Source of the DNA: Pseudomonas graminis
GTDB taxonomy: Bacteria; Pseudomonadota; Gammaproteobacteria; Pseudomonadales; Pseudomonadaceae
Direction: 5' to 3'
NCBI RefSeq assembly: GCF_900111735.1
Contig: NZ_FOHW01000010.1
Span: 1 to 64,000, forward strand
Length of the DNA: 64,000 nt
Position 1 is the stretch's first letter. Each line of letters begins with the position of its first letter. A program made the position numbers and the translations under genes. Below the pieces are notes generated by a model that ran no database searches, was not told the origin of the DNA, and was given only the letters and a program-made list of their open reading frames with translations. Shown here one piece after another: positions 8,324-17,580 of this stretch.

Positions 8324-9784
8324 TCAGTTCAAGCCGCCGATGTGGAAGGCTTTGACTTCAAGGTACTCGTCCAGGCCGTACTTGCTGCCCTCGCGGCCGA
8401 GGCCCGATTGTTTGATGCCGCCGAACGGCGCGACTTCCATCGAGATGATCCCGGTGTTGAGGCCGACCATGCCGAACTCCAGCGCCTCGCCGAAACGCCA
8501 CGAGCGCTTCAGGTTCTGGGTGAAAAAGTAGGCGCCCAAACCGAATGGGGTGGCATTTGCCAGGGCCAGCGCTTCGTCTTCTGTAGTAAAGCGCATCAAC
8601 GGCGCCACCGGGCCGAAGGTTTCTTCGTTGGCCAGCAGCATGCCGGCGTGGGCGTCAGCCAGCACGGTGGGTTGCACGAACTGGCTGTCGCCTGTGGGAA
8701 TCCCCCCGCAGAGCAATTTCGCACCCTGACTCAGGGCGTCGTCGATGTGCCGCGCCACCTTGGCGACCGCCGCCGGGTTGATCAGCGGGCCGATGGTCAC
8801 GCCCTCTTCCAGGCCGTTGCCGACCTTGAGCTTAGCCACCTCCTCCACCAATCGCGCGGCAAATCGGTCGTAGATGCCCGCCTGCACGAGGATGCGGTTG
8901 GCGCACACGCAGGTCTGCCCGGCGTTGCGAAACTTGCTGATCATCACCCCGGCCACGGCCTGTTCCAGGTCGGCGTCGTCGAACACCACAAACGGCGCGT
9001 TGCCGCCCAGTTCCAGACTCAGGCGCTTGATGTGTTCGGCGCTCTGGCGCATCAGCAGGCGGCCGACGGCGGTGGAGCCGGTGAAGGAGATCTTGCGCAC
9101 CGCCGGGTTGCCGGTGAGTTCTTCACCGATGCCGGCGGGCATTCCGGTGAGGACGTTAAAAACGCCGGCCGGAATACCGACGCGCTCGGCCAGCACCGCC
9201 AGGGCGAGGGCCGAGAGCGGCGTGAGGTCAGATGGCTTGACGATGACCGGGCAGCCGGCGGCCAGGGCCGGCGCGCATTTGCGGGTGATCATCGCGTTGG
9301 GGAAATTCCACGGGGTGATCGCGGCGCAGACGCCCACGGGTTGCTTGAGGGTCAGCAGGCGTCGGTCGCCACTGGGGGCCGGCATGGTTTCGCCGTAGAC
9401 CCGGCGCGCTTCTTCGGCGAACCATTTGACGAAGCCGGCACCGTAGCGGATTTCGCCCTTGGCCTCGTTCAGCGGCTTGCCCTGCTCGCAGGTCATGATC
9501 AGCGCGAGGTCGTCGAGGTGGTCAATCATTGCCTGGAACCAGCGCTCCAGCAGCACCGCCCGTTCTGCCGCCGGGCGCGCGCGCCACGCCGGCCAGGCAC
9601 GTTCGGCGGCTTCAATGGCGCGGCGGGTATCGACCGCGTCCATGGCCGGAACCTGCGCAAGCAGTTCGCCGGTGGCGGGGTCGCGGACGTCGAGGGTGGC
9701 GCCGCTGTCGGCGACGATCCACTCACCGTTCACGTAGGCGCGTTCAGCCAGCAGGCCGGGGTCTTGCAAGCGATTCTTGAGCAT
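8324..9784 (-). CDS. gabD: NAD(P)-dependent succinate-semialdehyde dehydrogenase
   Basis: A 486-residue aldehyde dehydrogenase that would oxidise succinate semialdehyde to succinate. The general-base Glu is in SLELGGNAPFV, the nucleophilic Cys in FRNAGQTCVCANRI, and the cofactor-binding PWNFP and FTGSTAVGRLL segments are intact. Length and the NGEWIVADSGATLDVRDPAT start match the GabD subgroup. AGGA lies eight bases before the ATG. It is separated by 117 bases from argE upstream; nothing recognisable lies in that gap. A second aldehyde dehydrogenase is at 30288-31751. Glutarate semialdehyde is another possible substrate. Confidence 0.85.
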   Translation of the reverse strand: MLKNRLQDPGLLAERAYVNGEWIVADSGATLDVRDPATGELLAQVPAMDAVDTRRAIEAAERAWPAWRARPAAERAVLLERWFQAMIDHLDDLALIMTCEQGKPLNEAKGEIRYGAGFVKWFAEEARRVYGETMPAPSGDRRLLTLKQPVGVCAAITPWNFPNAMITRKCAPALAAGCPVIVKPSDLTPLSALALAVLAERVGIPAGVFNVLTGMPAGIGEELTGNPAVRKISFTGSTAVGRLLMRQSAEHIKRLSLELGGNAPFVVFDDADLEQAVAGVMISKFRNAGQTCVCANRILVQAGIYDRFAARLVEEVAKLKVGNGLEEGVTIGPLINPAAVAKVARHIDDALSQGAKLLCGGIPTGDSQFVQPTVLADAHAGMLLANEETFGPVAPLMRFTTEDEALALANATPFGLGAYFFTQNLKRSWRFGEALEFGMVGLNTGIISMEVAPFGGIKQSGLGREGSKYGLDEYLEVKAFHIGGLN

Positions 9785-9901
9785 GGTCGAGTCCTGATCC
9801 GAGACAGATTCCAGTCTAGGGATCTGCCTCGAACGAGGATGCCGAAAGCGTCTTCAAACCAGTGTGCCGTGCTGAAATTCACGTCAGGACGGCAGGCTCT
9901 G

Positions 9902-11071
9902 CTACGCCTTCAACGAGCCCAGCAAGCCTTGCAAAAAACGCTCGCCGGCGTCCATCTGGCTGACCTCGATAAACTCGTCCGGCTTGTGCGCCTGCTCAAT
10001 GGAACCCGGGCCGCACACCACCACCGGAACGTCGAGGCGCTGCTTGAACAGGCCGCCTTCAGTGCCGAAGGAGACCTTGGTCATGCCGGTGTCCGGCGCG
10101 GCGAATTGCTTGAGGAAACTCACCGCTTCGACCGTCGGGTGCGTGTCGAGGCCGGGGTAGACGTTGATGGTCTCGATCTCGATGGCCGCGACACTGGAGA
10201 GCTTCTGCGCCTCGCGAACGATGACTTCGGCGCGCTCGCGCATCTGCTCGATGAACTGCTCCAGATTGTCCGCCGGCAGGTTGCGCACCTCGAAATCCAG
10301 GGTGCACAGGTTCGGCACGATGTTCAGCGCCTTGCCCCCGCTGATCTGGCCGACATGCACGGTGCTGTAGGGCACGTCGTAGTCGGTGTCCTGGGCGCCG
10401 TGGTGTTGCAAATGCTGCTGGCTCTCCCGCAGGGAGGCGATGAAGTCGCAGGCCACGTGAATGGCGTTGACCGAACGCGGCGCCAGAGACGAATGCGCCT
10501 CCTGACCCCGGCAATAGGTGCGGTAGGAGCCCTTGCCCTTGTGGCCCAGCACGAACTGCATGTTAGTCGGCTCGCCGATCACGCACAGAAACGGCCGCAC
10601 CGGTGCCAGGTGCAGCACGTCAAGCAAGCGCCGCACGCCGACGCAACCGATTTCCTCGTCATGGGACAGGGCCAGTTGCAGGGGGCGGTTGAGTGGGCGT
10701 GTGAGGGAGTGCTCTGCCGCGTCGAGCATGGCATCGATGGCCAGGGCGATGAAGCCCTTCATGTCGCAGCTGCCGCGGCCATAGATGCGCCCGTCCTGCA
10801 CCGTGGCGGCAAAGGCCGGAAAGGTCCACGCCTGCCCCGCCGCCGGCACCACGTCGGTGTGGCCGGAGAGCAACACGCCGGGCTGGTCTTTCGGCCCGGT
10901 GCTGGCGAACAGGTTGGCCTTCTTGCCACTCTCGTCTTTGACGATCAGCGACTCGATGCCCTTGCTCAGCAGCAGGTCGCGGACGTAGTCGATCAGCGCC
11001 ATGTTGGACTCCGACGACACGGTTTCGAAGGCCATCAGCCGTTTCAGAATCTCGAGAACGCGGGATTTCAT
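9902..11071 (-). CDS. argE: M20 family deacetylase, acetylornithine deacetylase-like
   Basis: A 389-residue zinc hydrolase of the ArgE/DapE group. The metal motif SGHTDVVP is near residue 70, GRGSCDMKG follows with the bridging Asp, the catalytic/metal Glu pair is in LSHDEEIGC, and the dimerisation domain follows. ArgE cleaves N-acetyl-ornithine. Here it sits in a catabolic operon, overlapping the FAD oxidoreductase gene upstream by four bases (ATGA), so it may instead remove an acyl group from the imported compound. AGGAG lies about nine bases before the ATG. The argE symbol reflects similarity, not pathway. Confidence 0.8.
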   Translation of the reverse strand: MKSRVLEILKRLMAFETVSSESNMALIDYVRDLLLSKGIESLIVKDESGKKANLFASTGPKDQPGVLLSGHTDVVPAAGQAWTFPAFAATVQDGRIYGRGSCDMKGFIALAIDAMLDAAEHSLTRPLNRPLQLALSHDEEIGCVGVRRLLDVLHLAPVRPFLCVIGEPTNMQFVLGHKGKGSYRTYCRGQEAHSSLAPRSVNAIHVACDFIASLRESQQHLQHHGAQDTDYDVPYSTVHVGQISGGKALNIVPNLCTLDFEVRNLPADNLEQFIEQMRERAEVIVREAQKLSSVAAIEIETINVYPGLDTHPTVEAVSFLKQFAAPDTGMTKVSFGTEGGLFKQRLDVPVVVCGPGSIEQAHKPDEFIEVSQMDAGERFLQGLLGSLKA

Positions 11072-12222
11072 GAGGCGTGGCTCCTTTGCTCGGCAGGCAG
11101 GGCAAAACGTGTGATGGAGAATGCCTCGATCGGGGTCGTGGTGCGACCGGTGTCGAGCAGTTCGGCCATCACATCACCGACGCCAGGGCCGAGTTGGAAG
11201 CCGTGGCCGCAAAAGCCGAAGGCGTAGAACAGGCCGTCGACAGTGCCGCTGGGCCCCATGACCGGCAGCGAATCCGGCAGGTAGCCTTCAATGCCGCTCC
11301 ACACGCGGATGATGTTCAGATTCCCCACGCCCGGCAGCAGGCGCCGCATCTGCTCGGCCTGATTGAGGATGCTGCGCGGCTCGACAGCGGCGCGGCGGTT
11401 GAGCATGTCCGGTTTGCTGCGAAATCCGCCGCCGATGACGATGTTGCCCCGAGGGATCTGACGGAAATAGATCACCTCTTCAGCAATCTTGGTGTACACG
11501 CCGATCACTGTCGGCAAGGCGTAGGGCACCGGCTCGGTGACCGCCATCTGCGGGCCATGGGTGTCCAGCGGCACCGGTTCGCCAAACTGCGCCGAGAGCT
11601 TCTGGCCCCAGGCGCCGGCGGTGATCAACAGCTGCGCGGCGTGAAACTGCCGGCCGTCGGTGGTGGTGACGTGAAAATCACCGCCGACCTTCTCCACTTC
11701 GGCCACTTCAGTGCGCTCTTCAATCTGCGCCCCCAGGCGGCGTGCGGCCCGGGCAAAGGCCGGCGCAGCGAGGCGTGGGTTGGCGTGACCGTCGTGGGGC
11801 GCGTAGGAGCCGCCTTTGACGTCCGCGCCGAGAAAGCCGAAGCGCTGATGCAGCTCGGCGCCACGGTAGACTTTCAGGTCCAGTTGCTCGGCTTCCGGCG
11901 CGGCCGCGTAGGCCTCCAGTTCGGCGATTTCGTCTTCGCGATAACACACGCGCATGTGCCCGCTGGAGATGAATTCAAGGTCATCGTCGATCAGTTCCGG
12001 CAGGCGTTTCCACAGCGCCCACGAACGATTGGCCAGCGCCAATTGCCCGAGGAAACGCCCTTGCCGGCGGACGTTGCCAAAGTTCACGCCGCTGGCGTAC
12101 TGGCCGATCTGATCGCGCTCCAGCAGGATCACCGACTGCCCGCGCCGACGCAGAAAAAACGCCGTCGCCGCGCCCATGAAGCCACCGCCGACAATCACCA
12201 CATCTGCTTTTTGCACGCTCAT
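11068..12222 (-). CDS. FAD-dependent amino-acid/opine dehydrogenase, small catalytic subunit (OoxB/HcnC-like), copy 1
   Basis: A 384-residue DAO-fold flavoprotein: dinucleotide-binding VVIVGGGFMGAATAFFLRRR at the N-terminus, LITAGAWGQKLS in the middle, and the C-terminal WSGIEGYLPDSLPVMGP and GHGFQLGPGVGDVMAELL typical of DadA/opine-oxidase B/HcnC proteins. It oxidises a C-N bond and passes electrons through its partner subunits. The partner FAD/NAD subunit and the 2Fe-2S protein lie directly upstream with overlapping ends. A paralog that looks roughly four-fifths identical lies at 26779-27960, without partner subunits next to it. Confidence 0.85.
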   Translation of the reverse strand: MSVQKADVVIVGGGFMGAATAFFLRRRGQSVILLERDQIGQYASGVNFGNVRRQGRFLGQLALANRSWALWKRLPELIDDDLEFISSGHMRVCYREDEIAELEAYAAAPEAEQLDLKVYRGAELHQRFGFLGADVKGGSYAPHDGHANPRLAAPAFARAARRLGAQIEERTEVAEVEKVGGDFHVTTTDGRQFHAAQLLITAGAWGQKLSAQFGEPVPLDTHGPQMAVTEPVPYALPTVIGVYTKIAEEVIYFRQIPRGNIVIGGGFRSKPDMLNRRAAVEPRSILNQAEQMRRLLPGVGNLNIIRVWSGIEGYLPDSLPVMGPSGTVDGLFYAFGFCGHGFQLGPGVGDVMAELLDTGRTTTPIEAFSITRFALPAEQRSHAS

Positions 12223-13610
12223 GGCGACACCTCCTCGATGAGCATCGACAACGGTTTGACCGGCGCCTGCCCGCGCTGGCGACCGACTTCCTGCACCTGC
12301 ACACCGGCTTCGGCGGCGATCACTTCAGCCCCCGCCTGGGAGCAATAACGCCCCTGGCAGCGACCCATGCCGACCCGACTGAAAGCCTTGGCGCGGTTGA
12401 CTTCACAGGCGCCCTTCTCGTTGACCGTGCGGCGCAACTCACCGGCGGTGATCATCTCGCAGCGGCAGACGATGGCGCTGTCCGGCAAGGCCTTGGCCTG
12501 TTCGGCGGGCCAGGGAAACGCTTCGGCAAGGCCCAGACGAAACTGGTCCATCACCCCCAGCGCTTTTTGTTCTTCGTCGCGCAGCCCGGCATTGAACGGT
12601 TGTTTGAGGTCTTCGAGCAGCGCCAGGGCCACTCGGCGTCCGGCGTGCTCGGCGGCATCGGCGCCGCGAATCTTTGCACCGTCACCGGCGGCATAGACGC
12701 CGTTTACCGAGGTACGACCGGCCTCGTCCGTCGCCAGCCACCATTGGCTGGAAGCCTGATCGAAGGCCATGGCGCAACCGGCCAGATCACCCAGCTGGGT
12801 TTCCGGACGCAAGTGATAACCCAGCGCCACCGCATCGGCCTGCACAGTCACGGCCTTGCCGCTGCCCGTGGTGAAGCGCACGCCTGCCACGCCATTGGCG
12901 GCATCGCCCAACACCTCTAACGGCTTGACGCCGAGATGCACGGGTACTTTGGCCTGGTACAACTGCGCCAGAAACTTCATGCCGGTCCACAGCAAACCCG
13001 GTCGTGCCAGCAGTTTAGGCAGCGCTTTGAGGCGCAGGCTGAAGGGCGAGGTGTCGAGGACCGCCGCGACTATGGCGCCGGCTTTGACGTACTGGCTGGC
13101 GACCAGGTACAGCAACGGCCCGCTGCCCATGAACACTACGCGATGGCCGATGGAAACGGCCTGATTCTTCAACGCGATCTGCGCCCCGCCCAGGCTGTAG
13201 GTGCCTGCCAGTTGCCAGCCTTCAATGGGCATCAGGCGGTCGGTGGCGCCGGTGCAAAGGATCAGCGCGTCGTAGTTCAGCGTGGCGTGGCGGCCCTGAT
13301 TCGCGCAGCACAACTGCCCTGGCGTGAGGTTCCAGACCAATGTGTCGGGCCGATAATCGATTGCGCCGCGCAGGCGATCGAAAGTCTGGTGCAGGTGCTT
13401 GGCCTTGTCGGCTTCGCTGCCATATAAGGTGGAGTAATCGCGGGTGAATCCGTCCGGCTGGCGGCGGTAGATCTGCCCGCCATCACGCCGGTTTTCGTCC
13501 ACCAGAATCGGTTTGATGCCGGCCGCCAGCAAGGTTTCGGCGCAACGCACGCCGGCCGGTCCTGCACCGACGATGACCACGCGATGAGTGCTCAGCTGTG
13601 CAGTGGCCAT
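12219..13610 (-). CDS. FAD/NAD-binding subunit with BFD-type 2Fe-2S domain (OoxA/HcnB-like)
   Basis: A 463-residue pyridine-nucleotide-disulfide-type flavoprotein. The FAD motif VVIVGAGPAGVRCAETLLAA is at the N-terminus, a second nucleotide-binding motif (VVFMGSGPLLYLVAS) is central, and the C-terminus has the cysteine pattern of a BFD-like 2Fe-2S domain (CRC at about 382-384 and cysteines near 418 and 423). This is the architecture of opine oxidase A, HcnB and hydroxyproline dehydrogenase subunits. A GGAGG site precedes the ATG. It overlaps the 2Fe-2S gene by 19 bases and the next FAD gene by four, so the three subunits are co-translated. Confidence 0.85.
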   Translation of the reverse strand: MATAQLSTHRVVIVGAGPAGVRCAETLLAAGIKPILVDENRRDGGQIYRRQPDGFTRDYSTLYGSEADKAKHLHQTFDRLRGAIDYRPDTLVWNLTPGQLCCANQGRHATLNYDALILCTGATDRLMPIEGWQLAGTYSLGGAQIALKNQAVSIGHRVVFMGSGPLLYLVASQYVKAGAIVAAVLDTSPFSLRLKALPKLLARPGLLWTGMKFLAQLYQAKVPVHLGVKPLEVLGDAANGVAGVRFTTGSGKAVTVQADAVALGYHLRPETQLGDLAGCAMAFDQASSQWWLATDEAGRTSVNGVYAAGDGAKIRGADAAEHAGRRVALALLEDLKQPFNAGLRDEEQKALGVMDQFRLGLAEAFPWPAEQAKALPDSAIVCRCEMITAGELRRTVNEKGACEVNRAKAFSRVGMGRCQGRYCSQAGAEVIAAEAGVQVQEVGRQRGQAPVKPLSMLIEEVSP

Positions 13611-13900
13611 GTCGCCTCCGGTTGTGTGGTGACGATGTCTAGCCCGTCGCGGACTTCATTGGAGCAGGCGCGCAGGCGTTCGCCACCACGGGTCCAGACC
13701 CAGCAATCCTGGCAGGCGCCCATCAGGCAGAAACCGGCGCGGCGGCCGCTGTCGAATTCCGACTGGCGCAGCGAGCCGCCCTGGGTCAGCAACGCCACCA
13801 TCAGCGTGTCGCCCTGTAATGCTTCGACCGGCGCGCCATCAACAGTCAGTTTGACCGTCGGCCGGCCCTGTTCGGCCAGCCTCACAAAACGCCCTTTCAT
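13592..13900 (-). CDS. 2Fe-2S ferredoxin-like subunit of the dehydrogenase (HcnA-like)
   Basis: A 102-residue 2Fe-2S protein with the cluster-binding cysteines at 58, 63, 66 and 79 (GFCLMGACQDCW and LRACS). It matches the small subunit of the HcnABC/opine-oxidase type complexes in size and Cys spacing. The true ATG is at 13900, overlapping the stop of the ABC transporter gene by four bases. It shuttles electrons between the two flavoprotein subunits encoded next. Confidence 0.85.
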   Translation of the reverse strand: MKGRFVRLAEQGRPTVKLTVDGAPVEALQGDTLMVALLTQGGSLRQSEFDSGRRAGFCLMGACQDCWVWTRGGERLRACSNEVRDGLDIVTTQPEATWPLHS

Positions 13901-15738
13901 GCATACGCTCCAAAGCTTGTAGTGGTAACGCCGCGCTGGGTCGCCAGCAGATCGGCGCCGTCGCGGTGGCAGAGAATTTCGCTGCCGTTGTCCAGCGTTC
14001 GGCGCTTCGGCGCAGTGCGGTTGCACAGGCCGTCGACGCGCACCGGGCAGCGATTGAGGAAGGTGCACAGCTCCGGCAGGTTGGCCCGTTCGCCGATCGG
14101 CGGCAGCTCGCCATGGGTGGCGCCGCAGGTTTCCAGCCAACCCTGACGCAGTTCCGGCACCGAGTGAATCAACAGATCGGTGTAAGGGTGGTACGGCGCT
14201 TCGGCAAACGACTCGCGGCGGCCGGCATGGACTTTGTGACCGCTGTACATCACCACGATGTCGTCGCACAGGGCGCGGACCGTGGAAATGTCGTGGCTGA
14301 TGAACAGGTAGGACACGCCCAGTTGCTGACGCAGGTCCCGGAGCAGTTCAAGAATCGCCGCACCAACCACGGTGTCGAGGGCCGAGGTGACTTCATCGCA
14401 GAGGATCAGGTCGGGCTTGGCCGCCAGCGCACGGGCCAGGTTGACCCGCTGCTTCTGCCCGCCGGACAGTTCATTGGGGCGGCGCTCGGCCATGTCTCGC
14501 GGCAGACGCACCAGATCGAGCAGCTCGCCGATGCGCGCCTGCAACGCCGCGCCCTTGAGACCGAAATACATTTTCAGCGGACGGCTGAGGATGTTCGCCA
14601 CGCTGTGCATCGGGTTGAGCGCAGTGTCGGCGTTCTGAAAGACCATCTGAATGCGCCGAAACTGCTCCGGCGTACGCTCGGACAGACTGCCGCCCAACGG
14701 CTGGCCGTCGAAGGTCAGACCACCCAAGGCCGGGGTCAGCAGCCCCGCCACCACCCGCGCCAGGGTGGATTTGCCTGAGCCCGATTCGCCGATCACACCG
14801 ATGGCCTGGCCCCGCCGCACGGTCAGGTCGATGTCTTCCAGCACGCGAATCGCCGGCATGCCGTGCAGGTTTTTGTTGCCGTAGCCGGCGGTCAGGCCGG
14901 TGATGGTCAGCAGCGGTCCCTCTTCAGCAACGCCACAGGGCGGGCGAATGCCCGTGTCAGGCCGCGCGGCCGCCAGCAGGCTGCGGGTGTACTCGTGGGT
15001 CGGTGCCTTGAGCAGTGGCGCGGTGGCGCTTTGTTCGAGGATCTGCCCGCCGTTGAGCACGACGATCTGGTCGGCCATCTGCGCCACCACGGCCAGGTCG
15101 TGGGACACGTAAACCGCCGTGGCGCCCCGCTCGCGTACCACACGTTTGAACGCCCGCAGCACGTCGATCTGGGTGGTGACGTCCAGGGCGGTGGTTGGCT
15201 CATCGAGCACCACCAGCAGCGGGTCGCTGATCAGCGCCATGGCGGCCATCACCCGTTGCAGTTGCCCGCCGGAGACCTGGTGCGGGTAACGGCGGCCGAT
15301 GCGTTCGGGATTCGGCAGGGCCAGATCACGAAACAGGCCGATGGCCTTGGCTTCCAGCTCTGCGCGGGTGCCGAGGCCGTGGATCAACGGCCCTTCCACC
15401 ACTTGATCGAGGAGTTTTTTCGCCGGATTAAAGGCGGCCGCCGCGCTCTGAGCAATGTACGAAACACGGTTGCCGCGCAAACCCTGCAGCTGTTTTTCGT
15501 TCAGGGCGAGCATGTCGTGTTCACCGACCTGCACCACGCCGCCGGACAACCGGCAGCCCCTTCGCGCGTAACCGAGCAAGGCCAGGGCAATCGTGGTTTT
15601 CCCGGAGCCGGACTCGCCAATCAGCGCCAGCACTTCGCCCTTCTCCAAGGCAAAACTCACGCCCTTGACGATCTCCACCTCGCTGCCTGGATCACCGGCC
15701 ACCACGCGCAAGTCTTCGACGCGAATCAACTGGGTCAT
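13897..15738 (-). CDS. Dipeptide/opine ABC transporter ATPase with two fused nucleotide-binding domains
   Basis: A 613-residue fusion equivalent to DppD plus DppF. Domain 1 has Walker A GESGSGKTT near residue 40, the signature VSGGQLQRVM and Walker B LLVVLDEPTTALD; domain 2 has Walker A GESGSGKST, signature LSGGQKQRVN and LILCDEVTSALD, and ends in the oligopeptide-transporter C-terminal region rich in cysteines. Walker B of domain 2 ends in DEV rather than DEP. It powers uptake with the two permeases and binding protein encoded upstream. GGGAGG precedes the ATG; one base separates it from the permease stop. Confidence 0.9.
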   Translation of the reverse strand: MTQLIRVEDLRVVAGDPGSEVEIVKGVSFALEKGEVLALIGESGSGKTTIALALLGYARRGCRLSGGVVQVGEHDMLALNEKQLQGLRGNRVSYIAQSAAAAFNPAKKLLDQVVEGPLIHGLGTRAELEAKAIGLFRDLALPNPERIGRRYPHQVSGGQLQRVMAAMALISDPLLVVLDEPTTALDVTTQIDVLRAFKRVVRERGATAVYVSHDLAVVAQMADQIVVLNGGQILEQSATAPLLKAPTHEYTRSLLAAARPDTGIRPPCGVAEEGPLLTITGLTAGYGNKNLHGMPAIRVLEDIDLTVRRGQAIGVIGESGSGKSTLARVVAGLLTPALGGLTFDGQPLGGSLSERTPEQFRRIQMVFQNADTALNPMHSVANILSRPLKMYFGLKGAALQARIGELLDLVRLPRDMAERRPNELSGGQKQRVNLARALAAKPDLILCDEVTSALDTVVGAAILELLRDLRQQLGVSYLFISHDISTVRALCDDIVVMYSGHKVHAGRRESFAEAPYHPYTDLLIHSVPELRQGWLETCGATHGELPPIGERANLPELCTFLNRCPVRVDGLCNRTAPKRRTLDNGSEILCHRDGADLLATQRGVTTTSFGAYA

Positions 15739-15739
15739 A

Positions 15740-16615
15740 TCAATGGCCTCCCGAGCGGCGACCGCGTCGCGATGACAGGTAGTCGATCAGCAGATTGACG
15801 CCGATGGTCAGCGTGCCGATGGCCAGCGCCGGAATGATGATCGCCATTGCGCCCTGATTGAGGCCGCCGATGTTTTCCCGCACCAGCGAGCCAAGGTCGG
15901 CGTCGGGCGGCTGTACGCCGAGGCCCAGAAAGCTCATGCCGCTGAGCAACAGTACGATGTAACCAAAACGCAGGCCGAGGTCGGTCAGCACCGGGTTGAG
16001 CATATTCGGCAGGATTTCCCGGCACGCCACGTACAACTTGCCTTCGCCCCGGGTGCGCGCCACTTGCACGTATTCCAGAGCTTCGATATTGACCGCCATG
16101 CTGCGGGCTACCCGGAACGAGCCGGGGATGTAACTGATGACCGCTGTGCAGATCAGCAGCGTGACCGACGAGCCAAAGGCCGAGACCATGATCAGCGCGA
16201 GCATTTTGCTGGGGATCGAAATGAACGCGTCCATGATCCGGCTGATGATTTCGTCCAGCCACTTGGGCGAAACCACCGACAGCAGCGCGCAGCCGGTGCC
16301 GAAGAAGCTGGCCAACAGCGCCGCCACCAGCGACAGGCCGACGGTGAAGCGCGCCCCCACCAGCACCCGGCTGAGCATGTCGCGGCCCAGGTAGTCGGTG
16401 CCGAACGGATGCGCCAGGCTGAAGCCTTCGAAGATGTTGTCGGAGATCACTTCGCCGACCGGGTGCGGCGCCAGCCACGGGCCGAACAGCGCCACCAGCA
16501 GCCAGATCACGCAGACGGTAGCACCGACCAATCCCAGCCAGGACGGGTTGCCGGAGACCTTGGCCAGGGCCAGGGCTGAAGACGCAGGCCTGGATTTCGC
16601 AATGAGCGGGTTCAT
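15740..16615 (-). CDS. ABC transporter permease, DppC type
   Basis: A 291-residue inner-membrane protein with six predicted membrane spans. It has the N-terminal WLGLVGATVCVIWLLVALFG span, the HPFGTDYLGRDMLSRVLVGA segment found in DppC/OppC proteins, and the EAA loop (EYVQVARTRGEGKLYVACRE, then ILPN) that contacts the ATPase. The start at 16615 overlaps the DppB-type stop by four bases (ATGA). Confidence 0.9.
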   Translation of the reverse strand: MNPLIAKSRPASSALALAKVSGNPSWLGLVGATVCVIWLLVALFGPWLAPHPVGEVISDNIFEGFSLAHPFGTDYLGRDMLSRVLVGARFTVGLSLVAALLASFFGTGCALLSVVSPKWLDEIISRIMDAFISIPSKMLALIMVSAFGSSVTLLICTAVISYIPGSFRVARSMAVNIEALEYVQVARTRGEGKLYVACREILPNMLNPVLTDLGLRFGYIVLLLSGMSFLGLGVQPPDADLGSLVRENIGGLNQGAMAIIIPALAIGTLTIGVNLLIDYLSSRRGRRSGGH

Positions 16616-17568
16616 TGGTTTCTCAGCCTCGGGTTGGAGAGGATGGCGCAGAGGTCGGCAAGCAACACCAACGCCAGATAGGCCGCGCAGAACAGCATGG
16701 TGCAGGCTTGCACCAGGGCCATGTCGCGGTTGGTCACGGCATCGACCATCAGGCTGGCGATGCCGGGATAGTTGAAGATGGTTTCGACGATCACCACACC
16801 GCCGAGCAGGTACGACAGGCTCAGGGCGATGGCATTGGCAATCGGCCCGATCGCGTTGGGCAAGGCGTGGCGCAGCACGATGCGGATCGGGCTGACACCT
16901 TTGAGGCGGGCCATTTCCACGTACGGGCTGTCGAGCTGGTCGATGACGGCGGCGCGGGTCATCCGCGCCATCTGCGCCACGATCACGCAGCACAGGGTCA
17001 TCACCGGTAACGCGTAGGTGCGCAGAAATTGCAGCGGTGAGGTGATGTCGGTGGCATAGGACAGCGCCGACAGCCAACCGAGGTTGACCGCGAAAATCAG
17101 CACCGCCAGGGTCGCCACCAGAAACTCCGGCACCGCGACCATGGCCAGGGTGATGAAGCTCAGGCAACTGTCGATGCGCCCGCCCCGCCCCATCGCCGAA
17201 CCGATGCCGAGGATCAGCGCCAGCGGTACCGACACCAGCGCCGTGGCGCCCGCCAGCATCAGCGTGTTCGGCACCCGGCCCGCCATCAATTCACCCACCG
17301 GCATGGCGTTGGACACCGACTGCCCCATGTCGCCGGTCAGCAAATTCATCAACCAGTGCAGATAGCGCAACACGCCGGGTTGATCCAGCCCCAGTTTCAG
17401 GCGCAGGGCCGCCACCTGTTCCGGGGTGGCGAACTGGCCAAGGGATTGCTGCGCCGCATCGCCCGGCAGCACGGCCGTGATCGCAAACACGACCATGGAC
17501 ACGATCAACAGGGTCACGACCCCGGCACCGAAGCGCCGGCAGATCAACCACAGCGTATGGCTATTCAT
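16612..17568 (-). CDS. ABC transporter permease, DppB type
   Basis: A 318-residue membrane permease with a leading span (GVVTLLIVSMVVFAITAVLP), an external segment containing VLRYLHWLMNLLTGDMGQS, and the EAA loop (PYVEMARLKGVSPIRIVLRH, then ALPN) near residue 225. It pairs with the DppC-type permease to form the channel. A GAGGAGG ribosome site lies seven bases before the ATG, and the binding-protein gene ends 12 bases upstream. Confidence 0.9.
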   Translation of the reverse strand: MNSHTLWLICRRFGAGVVTLLIVSMVVFAITAVLPGDAAQQSLGQFATPEQVAALRLKLGLDQPGVLRYLHWLMNLLTGDMGQSVSNAMPVGELMAGRVPNTLMLAGATALVSVPLALILGIGSAMGRGGRIDSCLSFITLAMVAVPEFLVATLAVLIFAVNLGWLSALSYATDITSPLQFLRTYALPVMTLCCVIVAQMARMTRAAVIDQLDSPYVEMARLKGVSPIRIVLRHALPNAIGPIANAIALSLSYLLGGVVIVETIFNYPGIASLMVDAVTNRDMALVQACTMLFCAAYLALVLLADLCAILSNPRLRNQ

Positions 17569-17580
17569 CGCACTGCCTCC

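Noticed and set aside
8291..11227. A 978-residue plus-strand frame
   Set aside because: It is antisense to gabD and argE, whose catalytic motifs are intact; long antisense frames are expected at this GC content.
11068..13900. Hydrogen cyanide synthase hcnABC
   Set aside because: Order and sizes fit, but the transporter, deacetylase and aldehyde dehydrogenase context fits an amino-acid or opine dehydrogenase better; kept only as a caution.
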